A stretch of DNA of 64,000 nucleotides, from contig WJMA01000013.1 in NCBI GenBank assembly GCA_014728175.1, positions 29,887 to 93,886 of the forward strand. The letters are read 5' to 3'. How positions within the stretch are numbered: the stretch's first letter is position 1; the number at the start of each line of letters is the position of its first letter. The notes under the pieces are model-generated. The model did no database searches and was not told the origin of the DNA. It saw only the letters and a program-made list of their open reading frames with translations. Source of the stretch: Candidatus Fermentibacterota bacterium (GTDB lineage Bacteria > Fermentibacterota > Fermentibacteria > Fermentibacterales > JCC-6). A program made the position numbers and the translations under genes. This document shows positions 44,673-53,606 of the stretch, piece by piece.

Positions 44673-46907
44673 ATGGTAGCTGCCTTACTGGCGCTCAGCC
44701 TGATGGCCGGAGGGGCCGGACCCGGCCTTGCCGGGGCATGTCCTTCGGTGGTGGGAGAGCTGCGGGGCCACCTGGTGCTGAGTACCGCCTCCGGCAGGGG
44801 CCTGTGGCTGGGGGAAGGCACCCGCATGCTGGAACTGTCCGGCTCGCCGGGCTGCGCCGCCAACGTCTTGGTCCATGAGGGTAGCATTTATTGGAAGGAA
44901 TGCCCGCCGGTAGGCCCCCAGCGGATAGTCCGCGGCCGTCCCTCCGGCGAGGTGGAGGTCGTTCTTCGCGCCGACCTGCTCAGCGGGCCCTTCCTCGGCC
45001 CGGAGGGGCCGGTGGCCTGCCTTCCGGGGGAGGTGTTGGTGCTGGAAGCCTACGGCGCGGCAGCCGGGCGGGTAGAGGTGGAAGGCCTGCCCGGAAGCGC
45101 CTGCTCCATGGAGGGAGAGGTGTTCTGGGTGGACTCGGAGGGCCGCCTGAGAGCCGCGGGTCTCCCGGGAGGGGAGAGACGTGAGGTGCGGACCGGCCAC
45201 CAGCCCCTGGCCGCGGTAAGCCCGATACCCGAGGCCGGGCTTCTGCTGTTGGAAAGAGTGGGCGGTGGCTGCGTTCTGATCGACAGCCGGGGACGGGTGG
45301 ACACGATCCTGGAGGACGCGACCTTTCCGGTGCTGAACGAGGGCACGATAGCCTACGTGGTACAGAGGGGCCGGGGCCCGGTTCCGGAAGACGGCGAGAT
45401 GGTGGTTTACGACCCGGCCGGTAGGGGCCTTGCCCGCACCGAGGTCGAGGGATCCCCTGCCTGTCCGTTCCCCCTATCCTCGGGGGAGGTGGTGTACACC
45501 GACCTGCGGCGGGGTGTGGTGGTCGGCCGGGAATGGCTGTCGGTGCCGGATGTCGAGGTCGAGCCGGAAGATAGGGCGCTTGCGGGGGGCGTGGAGGCTC
45601 CCTACATGCACCAGCTCTACGACACCCCGGACTGGTTCGACGGCGGCTGGTCCTGCGGGCCCACCTCCTGCATGATGGCCGGCCAGTACTACGATCGACT
45701 GACCCCGGACTCCATCTGGTGCTCGTGGCCCTCCCCGGGTCACTACAGCGAGTGGGGAGCCTACATTCCCGAGATGTACACCTTCCTGGGTCATACCTAC
45801 GACGTATGGGGGGTGAGCCCCGGCAACGTTTGGGTCCAGGGGTCGCACGGATTCATCTGCCGCGACGCCGGCGGCGCCTACTGGGACTACATGGCGCTGT
45901 GGATGGAGCAGCATGGGCTGTACTCGGCCTGGGCGGGAACCTCCTGGAGCACTTACACCTCCGAGATAGACAACGGCTGGCCCATGGTAGCCTCCACCAG
46001 CAGCATATACACCCCGGGGCACATACTGCTGTTCGCGGGCTACTACGAGGACCACTCCATCCTGGTCAACGACCCCTACGGCGACCAGAACCAGCCCGGC
46101 TGGGGCGGAAGCTACAACGGCGAGGACGTGGTCTACGACTGGTACCCCTACAATAACGGGCACGTTCAGGTTCACGTGGCCCAGGTGTTCTACGCCCGCA
46201 GCGACGTCCCCACCGAGCCGGACACTCTGGTGGACAACGTCTCCCGGGGGTTCCGCAAGCTGGGTCCCTGCCGGTACTGGCACGAGACCCACACCGGGTA
46301 CGGGGGCGCGGCCTGGTGGACCTACTCCACGTCCGCTCCCCCCGACACCTGCGTGGCGCGCTGGGAGCCGAAGCTGCCCTGGGCGGGCGAGTACGAGGTG
46401 CTGGTCTACGTGCCTCCGGAGAGGGCCGAAGCCACCGGCATCTACGCCGTCCACACCTCATCCGGGCCCCGGGAGGTGACCCTGGACCAGTCGCTGTACA
46501 GCGACCAGTGGGCCTCCCTGGGGACCTTCGAGCTCGATCTGGACTCCTATTTGAGGCTGGGCGACTACACGGGGGAGCACTGGGAGTACCTGGCCTTCGA
46601 CGCGGCCCTGTTCAGCCCGATGGGAACCGGGGTGGGACCTTCGACCGTCCCGGCGACGGGCTCCGGCTTCGAGCTGGTTCCCAATCCGTGCATCCGGCGC
46701 ACGATGGTGGAGCTTCCGACCGGCGGGTCCGGGCGGGTGACCGTGTACGATCTTGCGGGAAGGGAGGTCGCCTCCATGACCGTATCCGGCCCGGGATGCT
46801 CGATGGTGTTGTCTACCGAGGGTATGGCCCCGGGAACCTACGTGGTTCGGGTGGACGTGGATGGGTGGGAGCGTACCCGCAAGCTGGTGGTTCTGGGAGG
46901 CGATTAG
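44673..46907 (+). CDS. secreted C39-like cysteine peptidase with golvesin-like and C-terminal sorting-type domains
   Basis: The 744-residue protein starts with a signal peptide (about 1-21). Residues about 25-300 are short beta-strand repeats (GEVLVLE, GEVFWVDSEGRLRA, GTIAYV, GEVVYTD) that read as a beta-propeller. A C39-like peptidase (about 308-505) has catalytic Cys in SCGPTSCMM, His in TPGHILLFAGY and Asp in VNDPYGD. A golvesin C-terminal-like domain (about 510-640) begins VDNVSRGFRKLG. The last 80 residues (FELVPNPCIRRT, VYDLAGREV, APGTYVVRV) look like a FlgD-Ig/T9SS-type tail. It probably acts outside the cell. Its stop overlaps that of hypB head-on. Confidence 0.8.
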   Translation: MVAALLALSLMAGGAGPGLAGACPSVVGELRGHLVLSTASGRGLWLGEGTRMLELSGSPGCAANVLVHEGSIYWKECPPVGPQRIVRGRPSGEVEVVLRADLLSGPFLGPEGPVACLPGEVLVLEAYGAAAGRVEVEGLPGSACSMEGEVFWVDSEGRLRAAGLPGGERREVRTGHQPLAAVSPIPEAGLLLLERVGGGCVLIDSRGRVDTILEDATFPVLNEGTIAYVVQRGRGPVPEDGEMVVYDPAGRGLARTEVEGSPACPFPLSSGEVVYTDLRRGVVVGREWLSVPDVEVEPEDRALAGGVEAPYMHQLYDTPDWFDGGWSCGPTSCMMAGQYYDRLTPDSIWCSWPSPGHYSEWGAYIPEMYTFLGHTYDVWGVSPGNVWVQGSHGFICRDAGGAYWDYMALWMEQHGLYSAWAGTSWSTYTSEIDNGWPMVASTSSIYTPGHILLFAGYYEDHSILVNDPYGDQNQPGWGGSYNGEDVVYDWYPYNNGHVQVHVAQVFYARSDVPTEPDTLVDNVSRGFRKLGPCRYWHETHTGYGGAAWWTYSTSAPPDTCVARWEPKLPWAGEYEVLVYVPPERAEATGIYAVHTSSGPREVTLDQSLYSDQWASLGTFELDLDSYLRLGDYTGEHWEYLAFDAALFSPMGTGVGPSTVPATGSGFELVPNPCIRRTMVELPTGGSGRVTVYDLAGREVASMTVSGPGCSMVLSTEGMAPGTYVVRVDVDGWERTRKLVVLGGD

Positions 46908-47587
46908 CCCCCGGTCGGGAAGCGCTCCTCCGCCGCCCTTTCGATGTAGTCCTGCAGCTCGTCCAGTCCCTCTCCGGTGAGGGCGGAGAGGGTTATCACG
47001 TCCACGTCGCTGTTCAGGCTGCGGCACTCGCCCACCGCTCTCTCCACGTCGAACTCAATGTGCGGAAGCAGGTCGGCCTTGTTCAAGAGCAGCAGGTCTA
47101 TCTTGCTGAACAGGGCGGGGTACTTCAGTATCTTGTCGTCTCCCTCCGGAACCGAGAGCATACCGATCGTTACGTGCTCCCCCAGGTAGAAGCCGCTGGG
47201 ACAGATAAGGTTGCCCACGTTCTCTATAAACAGGAACCTCCACGGCGAGCGGGGCAGGCCCATCTCCTCCAGAACCCCGGAGACCACCTCGGCGTCCAGA
47301 TGGCAGGCCCCCCTGGTCTCTATCTGCCAGGCCTGCGCCCCGGCGCTGCGGACCCGGTCGGCGTCTCTCCTGGTCTGCACGTCCCCCTCTATCACCGCCA
47401 TCCGGTCGCCCAGACGCCCGGCCAGCCCCTCCAGGATGGTGGTCTTTCCGGCCCCCGGAGAGCTCATCAGGTTGAGGCAGGTAAGGCCGGCCCGATCCAG
47501 AAGGGCACGGTTGCCCTGGGCTATCCGGTCGTTCTTCTGCATTACCGGAGAGCGTATCTGCACCTTGCGCTTTTTCTTCTCGCTCAT
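46904..47587 (-). CDS. hypB: hydrogenase nickel incorporation GTPase HypB
   Basis: The 227-residue GTPase has G1 SSPGAGKTTILEGL, VIEGDVQTRRDADRV, GACHLDAEVV and FIENVGNLICP. The G4 motif is LLNKADLLPH, and SALTGEGLDEL comes near the end. It lacks the His-rich N-terminal stretch used for nickel storage in some species. The ATG at 47587 overlaps the hypA stop. The longer upstream frame is just hypA in another register. It delivers Ni to the hydrogenase large subunit with HypA. Confidence 0.95.
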   Translation of the reverse strand: MSEKKKRKVQIRSPVMQKNDRIAQGNRALLDRAGLTCLNLMSSPGAGKTTILEGLAGRLGDRMAVIEGDVQTRRDADRVRSAGAQAWQIETRGACHLDAEVVSGVLEEMGLPRSPWRFLFIENVGNLICPSGFYLGEHVTIGMLSVPEGDDKILKYPALFSKIDLLLLNKADLLPHIEFDVERAVGECRSLNSDVDVITLSALTGEGLDELQDYIERAAEERFPTGG

Positions 47588-47928
47588 TGGTCTCCAATCA
47601 GCTCCACGAAGTCTATGTTGCACTCCCGGCCGGAGAGGATCTCCTTGGCTATGGACCCGCAGTGGGGGCAGGGGATGTAGAACTCGGTGGCCGAGTACTC
47701 CCTGCCGCATTCCCGGCACACGATCCGGGCCTCCACCTCCCTTACGTCCAGCTCGGGCTCGCCGAAACCCTCGCTCTCGGCCATGGTCCTTAGGCAGAAC
47801 CTCAGCGCGTCGGGGTTGATGCAGGAAAGGGGCCCCAGGGTCAGCTGGATCTTCGCCAGCTCCCTGCGCCCACCCAGTTTTCTCTCTATGGACTCCATTA
47901 TGGCCGTGGCCACCGAAAGCTCGTGCAC
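47584..47928 (-). CDS. hypA: hydrogenase maturation nickel metallochaperone HypA
   Basis: The 114-residue protein begins MHELSVATAIMESIE, with the Ni-binding His2. It has a zinc site made by CRECG (about 72-76) and CPHCG (about 88-92). Length and order match the family. The hypE stop lies just upstream, and hypA overlaps hypB. Confidence 0.95.
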   Translation of the reverse strand: MHELSVATAIMESIERKLGGRRELAKIQLTLGPLSCINPDALRFCLRTMAESEGFGEPELDVREVEARIVCRECGREYSATEFYIPCPHCGSIAKEILSGRECNIDFVELIGDQ

Positions 47929-47939
47929 CCCCTACCCCC

Positions 47940-48923
47940 TCAGCAGATCCTGGGCAGAGCCTCGCCCAGGGGCATGTCCACCACCCGATGCGAGCCCAGA
48001 ACGGTGGTGCAGAGCACCCTCGGTCGGCCCTCGCACACCTCGCCGATCACCGCGGCCTCCCGGGTGAGTTCCATTCGGGACAGTACGTCCAGGGCGGTCG
48101 GAACTTGGTCGGAGGGAAGGATGGCCACGAACCTTCCCTCGCTGGCCACCTCCAGGGGGTCCAACCCCATTATATCGCAGGCCGACCTTACCGCGGGCCT
48201 TACCGGCACCGACCTCTCCTCCATGGCTATCTCCACCCCGCTGGACAGGGCTATCTCGTTGAGGGTCTGGGCCAGTCCTCCTCGGGTCGGGTCCCGCAGA
48301 ACGTGGACCTCGACTTCCTCCAGCAGTCGGCTCACCGGCTCCCACAGGGGGGCGACATCGCTCAGCAGCGGCTCCTCGAAGCCCAGCTCCTCCCGGACGG
48401 TCATGATGGCCGTCCCGTGGTCGGCCACCGGGCCGCTTACCAGAACCCGGTCTCCGGCGACGGCGCGGTCGCCGGCCACCACCATCCCCTCCGGAACTTT
48501 TCCCACTCCGGTGGTGGTAACGAATATCCGGTCCGCCGACCCCTTCTCCACCACCTTGGTGTCACAGGCCACGATTTCCACCCCCACCTCGGAGGCGGTC
48601 TTACCCATCGACCTAGCCCAACGCGACAGGTCGTCGCTCTCCAGACCCTCCTCCAGGATGAACCCGGCGGAGAGGACCAGGGGCCGGGCGCCCACCATGG
48701 CCAGGTCGTTTACGGTACCGGTGACCGCCAGCAGGCCGATGTCTCCCCCGGGGAAGTCCTGAGGGGTCACAGTGAAGCCGTCTATGGACACGGCCAGGCC
48801 GTCGAAGCGTCCGGAGTCGTCGCCCAGCTCCAGTATCTCCGAGCCGATGTGGGGCATGAAGACCTCCCGCACCAGCTCGTCGGTAAGCCTTCCCCCCGCC
48901 CCGTGGCCCAGCAGTATTCTCAT
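47940..48923 (-). CDS. hypE: hydrogenase expression/formation protein HypE
   Basis: This PurM-like protein converts the carbamoyl on its C-terminal Cys to thiocyanate, the source of the CN ligands of the NiFe site. The ATG at 48923 gives 327 residues, with GHGAGGRLTDELV at the N-terminus and ELGDDSGRF next. The chain ends PRIC, the essential terminal Cys. The upstream longer frame overlaps hypD and is not used. ATG and the hypD stop overlap. Confidence 0.95.
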   Translation of the reverse strand: MRILLGHGAGGRLTDELVREVFMPHIGSEILELGDDSGRFDGLAVSIDGFTVTPQDFPGGDIGLLAVTGTVNDLAMVGARPLVLSAGFILEEGLESDDLSRWARSMGKTASEVGVEIVACDTKVVEKGSADRIFVTTTGVGKVPEGMVVAGDRAVAGDRVLVSGPVADHGTAIMTVREELGFEEPLLSDVAPLWEPVSRLLEEVEVHVLRDPTRGGLAQTLNEIALSSGVEIAMEERSVPVRPAVRSACDIMGLDPLEVASEGRFVAILPSDQVPTALDVLSRMELTREAAVIGEVCEGRPRVLCTTVLGSHRVVDMPLGEALPRIC

Positions 48924-49999
48924 TCCGGCCTCCTTCCTCCGTACCTGAACCAGGCCGCGCAACTGCCCTCGCCGGACACCATGCAGGCCCCCCGGGGATT
49001 TCGGGGGGTGCAGCCCCGCCCGAAGAGTGAGCACCCCGGGGGATCTATCAGGCCGCAGAGGACGTCTCCGCACCTGCATTCCGGGTCCTCGCGGGCGGGA
49101 GGAACGTCCACCGGCCACAGGGTCCGGGCGTCATGGTCGGCGTATTCCCCGCGCAGGAAAAGCCCGCTTCCCGGAATGGTCCCCAGCCCCCGCCACGCGT
49201 CGTCGCCGGGCGCGAGCACCTCTTCCATCACCTTCCGGGCCCGGGGATTGCCGTCCTCGGACACCACGGCCGGGTAGGCGTTCTCCACCTCCGCCCTTCC
49301 CTCGGAAATCTGCCCCAGCAGCATGGACACCCCGGACAGTATCTCCCCCGGCTCGAAGCCGGCCACCACGCAGGGAGTACCCGAGCTCTCGGCTATGGGG
49401 AGGTACACCCGGCTGCCGGTTACCACGCTGACGTGCCCGGGACATAGAAAACCGTCGATGGCCAGCCGGGGGGAGGAGGCCAGGGCGGACATCGCCGGAG
49501 GGATCAGCTTCATCGAGGACAGAACCGAGAAGTCGTCGACCCCTTCGCTACGGGCTCTCTTCAGAGTGGAGGCGGTGCCGGGAGCGGTGGTCTCGAATCC
49601 AACCCCCAGGAAAACGGTTGGAAGCCCGGTCGAGGAGGCCAGGCGCAGGGAGTCGGCCGCCGAAGAGACCACCTTGACCCGGGTGCCCGCGGCCCTGGCG
49701 TCGGCCAGGCTGCGGCCGGCCGACCCCGGGACCTTGACCAGGTCGCCGAAGGTGTGCAGGGCCGCGCCATGCCTCTCGGCGATGGCGATGGCCCGGTCTA
49801 TGTAACCGGTTCCTGTTACGCATACCGGGCAGCCCGGTCCGGAGATCAGGCTGAGGTTGGAGGGCAGGGCCCGGTCAATGCCGTTTCTGTGAATGGAATG
49901 GGTGTGGGTCCCGCAGACCTCCATCAGCTTGATGTCTCGGCCCACCTCTTCGGCCAGATCCTCTATCCGGCTCAGAATGGTTGCCAGCGATTCGCTCAC
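48920..49999 (-). CDS. hypD: hydrogenase maturation protein HypD
   Basis: This 4Fe-4S scaffold works with HypC to assemble the Fe(CN)2CO unit. Motifs include MEVCGTHTHSIHRNGID (about 26-42), SGPGCPVCVTG, GFETTAPGTA, ARKVMEEVL and a late Cys group (CRCGDVLCG, CTPRNPRGACMVSGEGSCAAWF). The GTG at 49999 overlaps the hypC stop. The frame open to 50218 overlaps hypC. Length 359. Confidence 0.95.
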   Translation of the reverse strand: MSESLATILSRIEDLAEEVGRDIKLMEVCGTHTHSIHRNGIDRALPSNLSLISGPGCPVCVTGTGYIDRAIAIAERHGAALHTFGDLVKVPGSAGRSLADARAAGTRVKVVSSAADSLRLASSTGLPTVFLGVGFETTAPGTASTLKRARSEGVDDFSVLSSMKLIPPAMSALASSPRLAIDGFLCPGHVSVVTGSRVYLPIAESSGTPCVVAGFEPGEILSGVSMLLGQISEGRAEVENAYPAVVSEDGNPRARKVMEEVLAPGDDAWRGLGTIPGSGLFLRGEYADHDARTLWPVDVPPAREDPECRCGDVLCGLIDPPGCSLFGRGCTPRNPRGACMVSGEGSCAAWFRYGGRRPE

Positions 50000-50220
50000 G
50001 ACCGCCCCAGGCGTTCCACCTCGGCGAGGTACTCCAGGGTCTGCAGGGCGTCCTCCTCCTCCAGAAGGGATATGGCGAAGCCGGCGTGGACCAGGACGTA
50101 GTTGCCCACCTCGGCGCCCTCGACCAAATCGAGCCTCACCCGGCGCACCGCCCCTTTGAGCTCCGCCCGGGCCTGGTCGCCCTCGATCTTCACGATCTTC
50201 ATGGGAATGGCCAGGCACAC
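49996..50220 (-). CDS. hypC: hydrogenase assembly chaperone HypC
   Basis: The 74-residue protein begins (GTG) MCLAIPMKI. Cys2 binds the Fe precursor. Later NYVLVHAGFAISLLEEEDA is the family OB-fold signature. It sits 6 bases after hypF and overlaps hypD. Confidence 0.96.
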   Translation of the reverse strand: MCLAIPMKIVKIEGDQARAELKGAVRRVRLDLVEGAEVGNYVLVHAGFAISLLEEEDALQTLEYLAEVERLGRS

Positions 50221-50226
50221 GGCTGA

Positions 50227-52470
50227 CTACTCCTTCCCGAAGGTGCGGGCAGCGGCCACCGCCGCCTGCCCGGGGGCCACAGCCCCGTCTCCCACCGGCA
50301 GCCGCCGGCCGTGGAGCACCTGGATTCCACGCTTTTCAAGCATCCGCTCGATCCCCTTCAGCAAGATCCGGTTGGCGAAGCATCCGCCCCCCAGGACTAC
50401 TGGAAGCCCGGTGGCCAGGGCCGCCTCGGCCGCCAGGGTGGAAAAGGCCCTGCACAGCGTGTTGTGGAACCGGGCCGCCCTTATCGGCTCGTCCGACCGG
50501 TCCTCCACCAGGGCCCGGATCATGGGCCGTGAATCTATGACCCCGTCGTGGATTTCGAAAGGGTACTCCTCCCGGCAGCCGTCTGCGGCCGCGCTCTCGA
50601 ACAGCATGGCGGCCTGGGCGTCGTAGCTCATCCGGTCGGGGGCGATACCGCAGAGGTGCGCGGCTCCGTCCAGGAGCCTCCCGGTGCTGGAGGTAAGGGG
50701 GGACAGCCTTCGGGAACGGCACACGGAAGCGATCTCCGCGTCGGCCGGGTCCAGACCGGCGGCCGCCCGGAGCGACTCGGCCATGCGCCGGGGCTCCCTA
50801 ACCGCGGCCCCTCCCCCGGGAAGGGCCACCTGCAGAAGGTGCCCGATCCGCTCGAAATCCCTCATGTCGCCCAGAAGAACCTCGCCTCCCCATACCGTAC
50901 CGTCGGTGCCGTACCCCGTGCCGTCCAACATGATGCCCACCGCTCGGTCCTCGGGGCCCATTCCGTGCTCGGCCAGAACCGCGGCCAGGTGGGCGTGGTG
51001 GTGCTGAACGGCGATTCTGCCCCCGGGGGCCGACATATCCCCGGCCAGAACGGTGCTGCGGTAACCGGGGTGCAGGTCGTGGGCTACCACCGAAGGCCGG
51101 ATGCCTAACCGCTCTTCCATCTTCCCAAGCTCGCGCAGCCACACGTCCTCCACCGCCGCGGTCTCCATGTCTCCCACCGGGCGGCCCGGCAGGATCTGCC
51201 CGTCGCGCATGAAGGCGAAGGTGGCCTTCATCTGGCCTCCCAGGGCCAGGACGTCACCTTCGGCCCGCAGGGAGGTCTCCAGGGGCCGGGGAACGTATCC
51301 CCTGGCCCTCCGGATGATAACCGGAGGCTTCACCACGCTGTCGTCTATGGGGTTCTCCACCGGTCTGTCGTGCACCAGAAAGGCGTCGGCGTCCAGGCTG
51401 GCCAGGGCCCGTTCGTCGTCTCCCAGAATGGGCTCGCCCCGCAGGTTGCCCGAGGTCATAACCAGGACCGGCGGCGAGTGGTCGAACATCAGATGGTGCA
51501 GAGGAGTGGATGGAACCATCACCCCCAGGTCGGACATTCCCGGGGCTACGTGCTCCAGAAGATCCGATCCTCCCGTGGCCCGGCAAAGCACGATGGGGGT
51601 GGCCGGAGAGGACATGGCCGCCCGGTCCTCCCCGGTAACGTCGACCAGCCTCCCGGCTTCTTCCAGTCCGGGGACCATGAGGGCCAGGGGCTTGGCCGGC
51701 CTGCGTTTGAACCTTCTCAACCTGGTAACCACTTCGCGGTCGGTAGCGTCCGCGGCCAGCAGGTAGCCCCCCACTCCCTTCACCGCCACCACGCCTCCCC
51801 CCGACAGCACTTCTCCCGTCCTCCGCAGAGGGTCACCGGCAAGGGGCGTACCCTCCGGGTCCAGCAGGCGTACCTCCGGCCCGCAGACCGGGCAGGCCAG
51901 TGGCTCCGCGTGGTACCTCCGGTCCGCCGGCTCCTCGTACTCCCGCCGGCAGTCCTCGCAGAGGGGGTAGTCGGTCATGGTGGTTCTCTCCCGGTCGTAG
52001 GGAAGGTCGGTGAATATGGTGTAGCGGGGGCCGCAGTCGGAGCAGGAGAGGAGGGGATAGCCGAACCTTCTGGCCCGGGGGTCGCGCAGCTCGGCCAGGC
52101 ACTCCGGGCAGGGCGCCAGATCGGGAGCCAGGCCGGATAGCCCGGGGGTACGGGCGACGCTGCGCTCTATGCTGAAATCGTCGTAATCGGCCGGGGGAAG
52201 CGTCTCCACATGGATCTGGTCGATGCTGGCCGCCGGTGGAGGCTGGCTCTGAAGCATATCCAGGAATCGGTCCGTGCTCTCCGGGGGGCCCTCCACCTCC
52301 AGCACCACGTCGCCGCCCTGGTTCAGGGCGAAGCCCTTCAGCTGGAGCGACCGGGCCAGACGGTAGACGTGGGGCCGGAAGCCCACGCCCTGAACCACGC
52401 CGCTGATTGTGAGCCGCAGGCGGGACCTCTGCCGGGTATCGCTGTCCTGACCGTTATCCTCAACCGCCAT
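50227..52470 (-). CDS. hypF: carbamoyltransferase HypF
   Basis: The 747-residue enzyme makes the cyanide precursor from carbamoyl phosphate. Domains in order are acylphosphatase-like (VVQGVGFRPHVYRLA, about 28-42), a zinc-finger pair (CPECLAEL...CSDCG, CEDCRREY...CPVCG, about 110-205), YrdC-like (VVAVKGVGGYLLAADA) and Kae1-like with VQHHHAHLAAVLAEHG (about 490-505) and VLGGGCFANR near the end. It is the first gene of the hypFCDEAB set. No hydrogenase structural gene lies in the window. Confidence 0.96.
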   Translation of the reverse strand: MAVEDNGQDSDTRQRSRLRLTISGVVQGVGFRPHVYRLARSLQLKGFALNQGGDVVLEVEGPPESTDRFLDMLQSQPPPAASIDQIHVETLPPADYDDFSIERSVARTPGLSGLAPDLAPCPECLAELRDPRARRFGYPLLSCSDCGPRYTIFTDLPYDRERTTMTDYPLCEDCRREYEEPADRRYHAEPLACPVCGPEVRLLDPEGTPLAGDPLRRTGEVLSGGGVVAVKGVGGYLLAADATDREVVTRLRRFKRRPAKPLALMVPGLEEAGRLVDVTGEDRAAMSSPATPIVLCRATGGSDLLEHVAPGMSDLGVMVPSTPLHHLMFDHSPPVLVMTSGNLRGEPILGDDERALASLDADAFLVHDRPVENPIDDSVVKPPVIIRRARGYVPRPLETSLRAEGDVLALGGQMKATFAFMRDGQILPGRPVGDMETAAVEDVWLRELGKMEERLGIRPSVVAHDLHPGYRSTVLAGDMSAPGGRIAVQHHHAHLAAVLAEHGMGPEDRAVGIMLDGTGYGTDGTVWGGEVLLGDMRDFERIGHLLQVALPGGGAAVREPRRMAESLRAAAGLDPADAEIASVCRSRRLSPLTSSTGRLLDGAAHLCGIAPDRMSYDAQAAMLFESAAADGCREEYPFEIHDGVIDSRPMIRALVEDRSDEPIRAARFHNTLCRAFSTLAAEAALATGLPVVLGGGCFANRILLKGIERMLEKRGIQVLHGRRLPVGDGAVAPGQAAVAAARTFGKE

Positions 52471-52517
52471 GCTCTATTCCCTCATTGGCGTAAGGCCTAT
52501 TCTCTCCCCTTGGGCCC

Positions 52518-53606
52518 TTGTTGTCCAGTAGCCCGTACCTGGGCGGTTCTCGTTGCGGCCGGATACTGCAGTCGAGATATTCCTACCCCGAGCTACCGGG
52601 AGGGAAAACGTGGACGGCGGCTTCGCCGTTCCCGCAGCCGGGCGAAGCGCTCACCGCCGTCTCGCCATTTGCCGACGGGAGGAAAGCCCTGCTCTACCTG
52701 CTTCTGGCCGTTGCCTGCAGCACGGTGATCGCCCTGATCTTCAAGGTCAGCGAGAGCAGGGACATGAACCGCTACGTCATTACGGCGGCCAACTACCTGG
52801 TGGCGTCGGTGGTCTCACTCACGTTCATAGTGTTGGGCGGGGTGCTGGAGGTACCTCTTTCCGAGGTGCCGGGAGCATTCCTGCGGGAGGCCGGCTCCGC
52901 CCTGGCCGGGGAAGGCTTCTCCCCCCGGGGCAGCATAGCCTGGGGAGTGGTGGTGGGAGTGCCCTCCGGAGTGCTCTACTACCTGGGTTTCGTCTACCTC
53001 CAGAAGGGGGTGAGGCAGAGCGGGGTAAGTCTGGCCGGAAGCTTCGCCAAGCTGGGGGTGCTGGTGCCCATGGTCCTGTCCATAGCCCTGTGGCACGAGA
53101 TTCCCTCCGCCGTGCAGTGGGTGGGAATCGTCCTGGCCCTGGCCTCCATACTGCTGGCCAACGTCGATCCGCGGTCGGCCAACGTGCTCTCGGGCTTCCG
53201 TCCCGTGCTGATTCTCCTGCTCCTGTTCGTGGGTACTTCGGAGTTCACCAACAAGGTATATCAGAACTACGGGATCCAGGAGATGAAGAGCGTTTACCTG
53301 TTCTTCGTCTTCTTCGTAGCCCTTCTGGTCAGCGGGGTGAAGGTGGCCAGGATGGGTCTGAGGCCGATGCCCCGCCACGTCGTTACCGGGCTGGCGGTGG
53401 GGGTGCCCAACTACTTCGCGTCGTTCTTTCTGATCCTGGCGCTTTCCCGGCTTAAAACCTCGGTGGTGTTCCCGGTTTACAGCGCGGCCACCATAGTCCT
53501 GATAACCATCGCCGGAGCCGCCGTGTTCGGGGAGAGGCTGAGACCCCGGGAGAGGCTGGCCGTAGTGCTCACCGTGGTGGCCGTGGTTCTGGTGAACCTG
53601 CGCTGA
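52518..53606 (+). CDS. EamA/DMT-family transporter, N-terminus uncertain
   Basis: About ten membrane helices lie between residues 58 and 362 in two homologous halves. The second half includes LLLFVGTSEFTNKVYQNYG and ends SAATIVLITIAGAAVFGERLRPRERLAVVL, typical of drug/metabolite transporters. The substrate is unknown. The frame opens at a TTG (52518), but residues 1-57 are not family-like. A CTG at 52689, 6 bases after GGGAGG, stands where the first helix starts and could be the true start. It overlaps the MATE gene (TGATG). Confidence 0.75.
   Translation: MLSSSPYLGGSRCGRILQSRYSYPELPGGKTWTAASPFPQPGEALTAVSPFADGRKALLYLLLAVACSTVIALIFKVSESRDMNRYVITAANYLVASVVSLTFIVLGGVLEVPLSEVPGAFLREAGSALAGEGFSPRGSIAWGVVVGVPSGVLYYLGFVYLQKGVRQSGVSLAGSFAKLGVLVPMVLSIALWHEIPSAVQWVGIVLALASILLANVDPRSANVLSGFRPVLILLLLFVGTSEFTNKVYQNYGIQEMKSVYLFFVFFVALLVSGVKVARMGLRPMPRHVVTGLAVGVPNYFASFFLILALSRLKTSVVFPVYSAATIVLITIAGAAVFGERLRPRERLAVVLTVVAVVLVNLR

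Noticed and set aside
46171..46179. TTCACGTGG core resembling parS in the C39-like gene
   Set aside because: The core fits but the flanking bases do not extend the palindrome. It is far from the parAB cluster.
50000..50218. Upstream extension of hypD
   Set aside because: This part is hypC in another phase. The GTG overlapping the hypC stop gives the normal HypD length.
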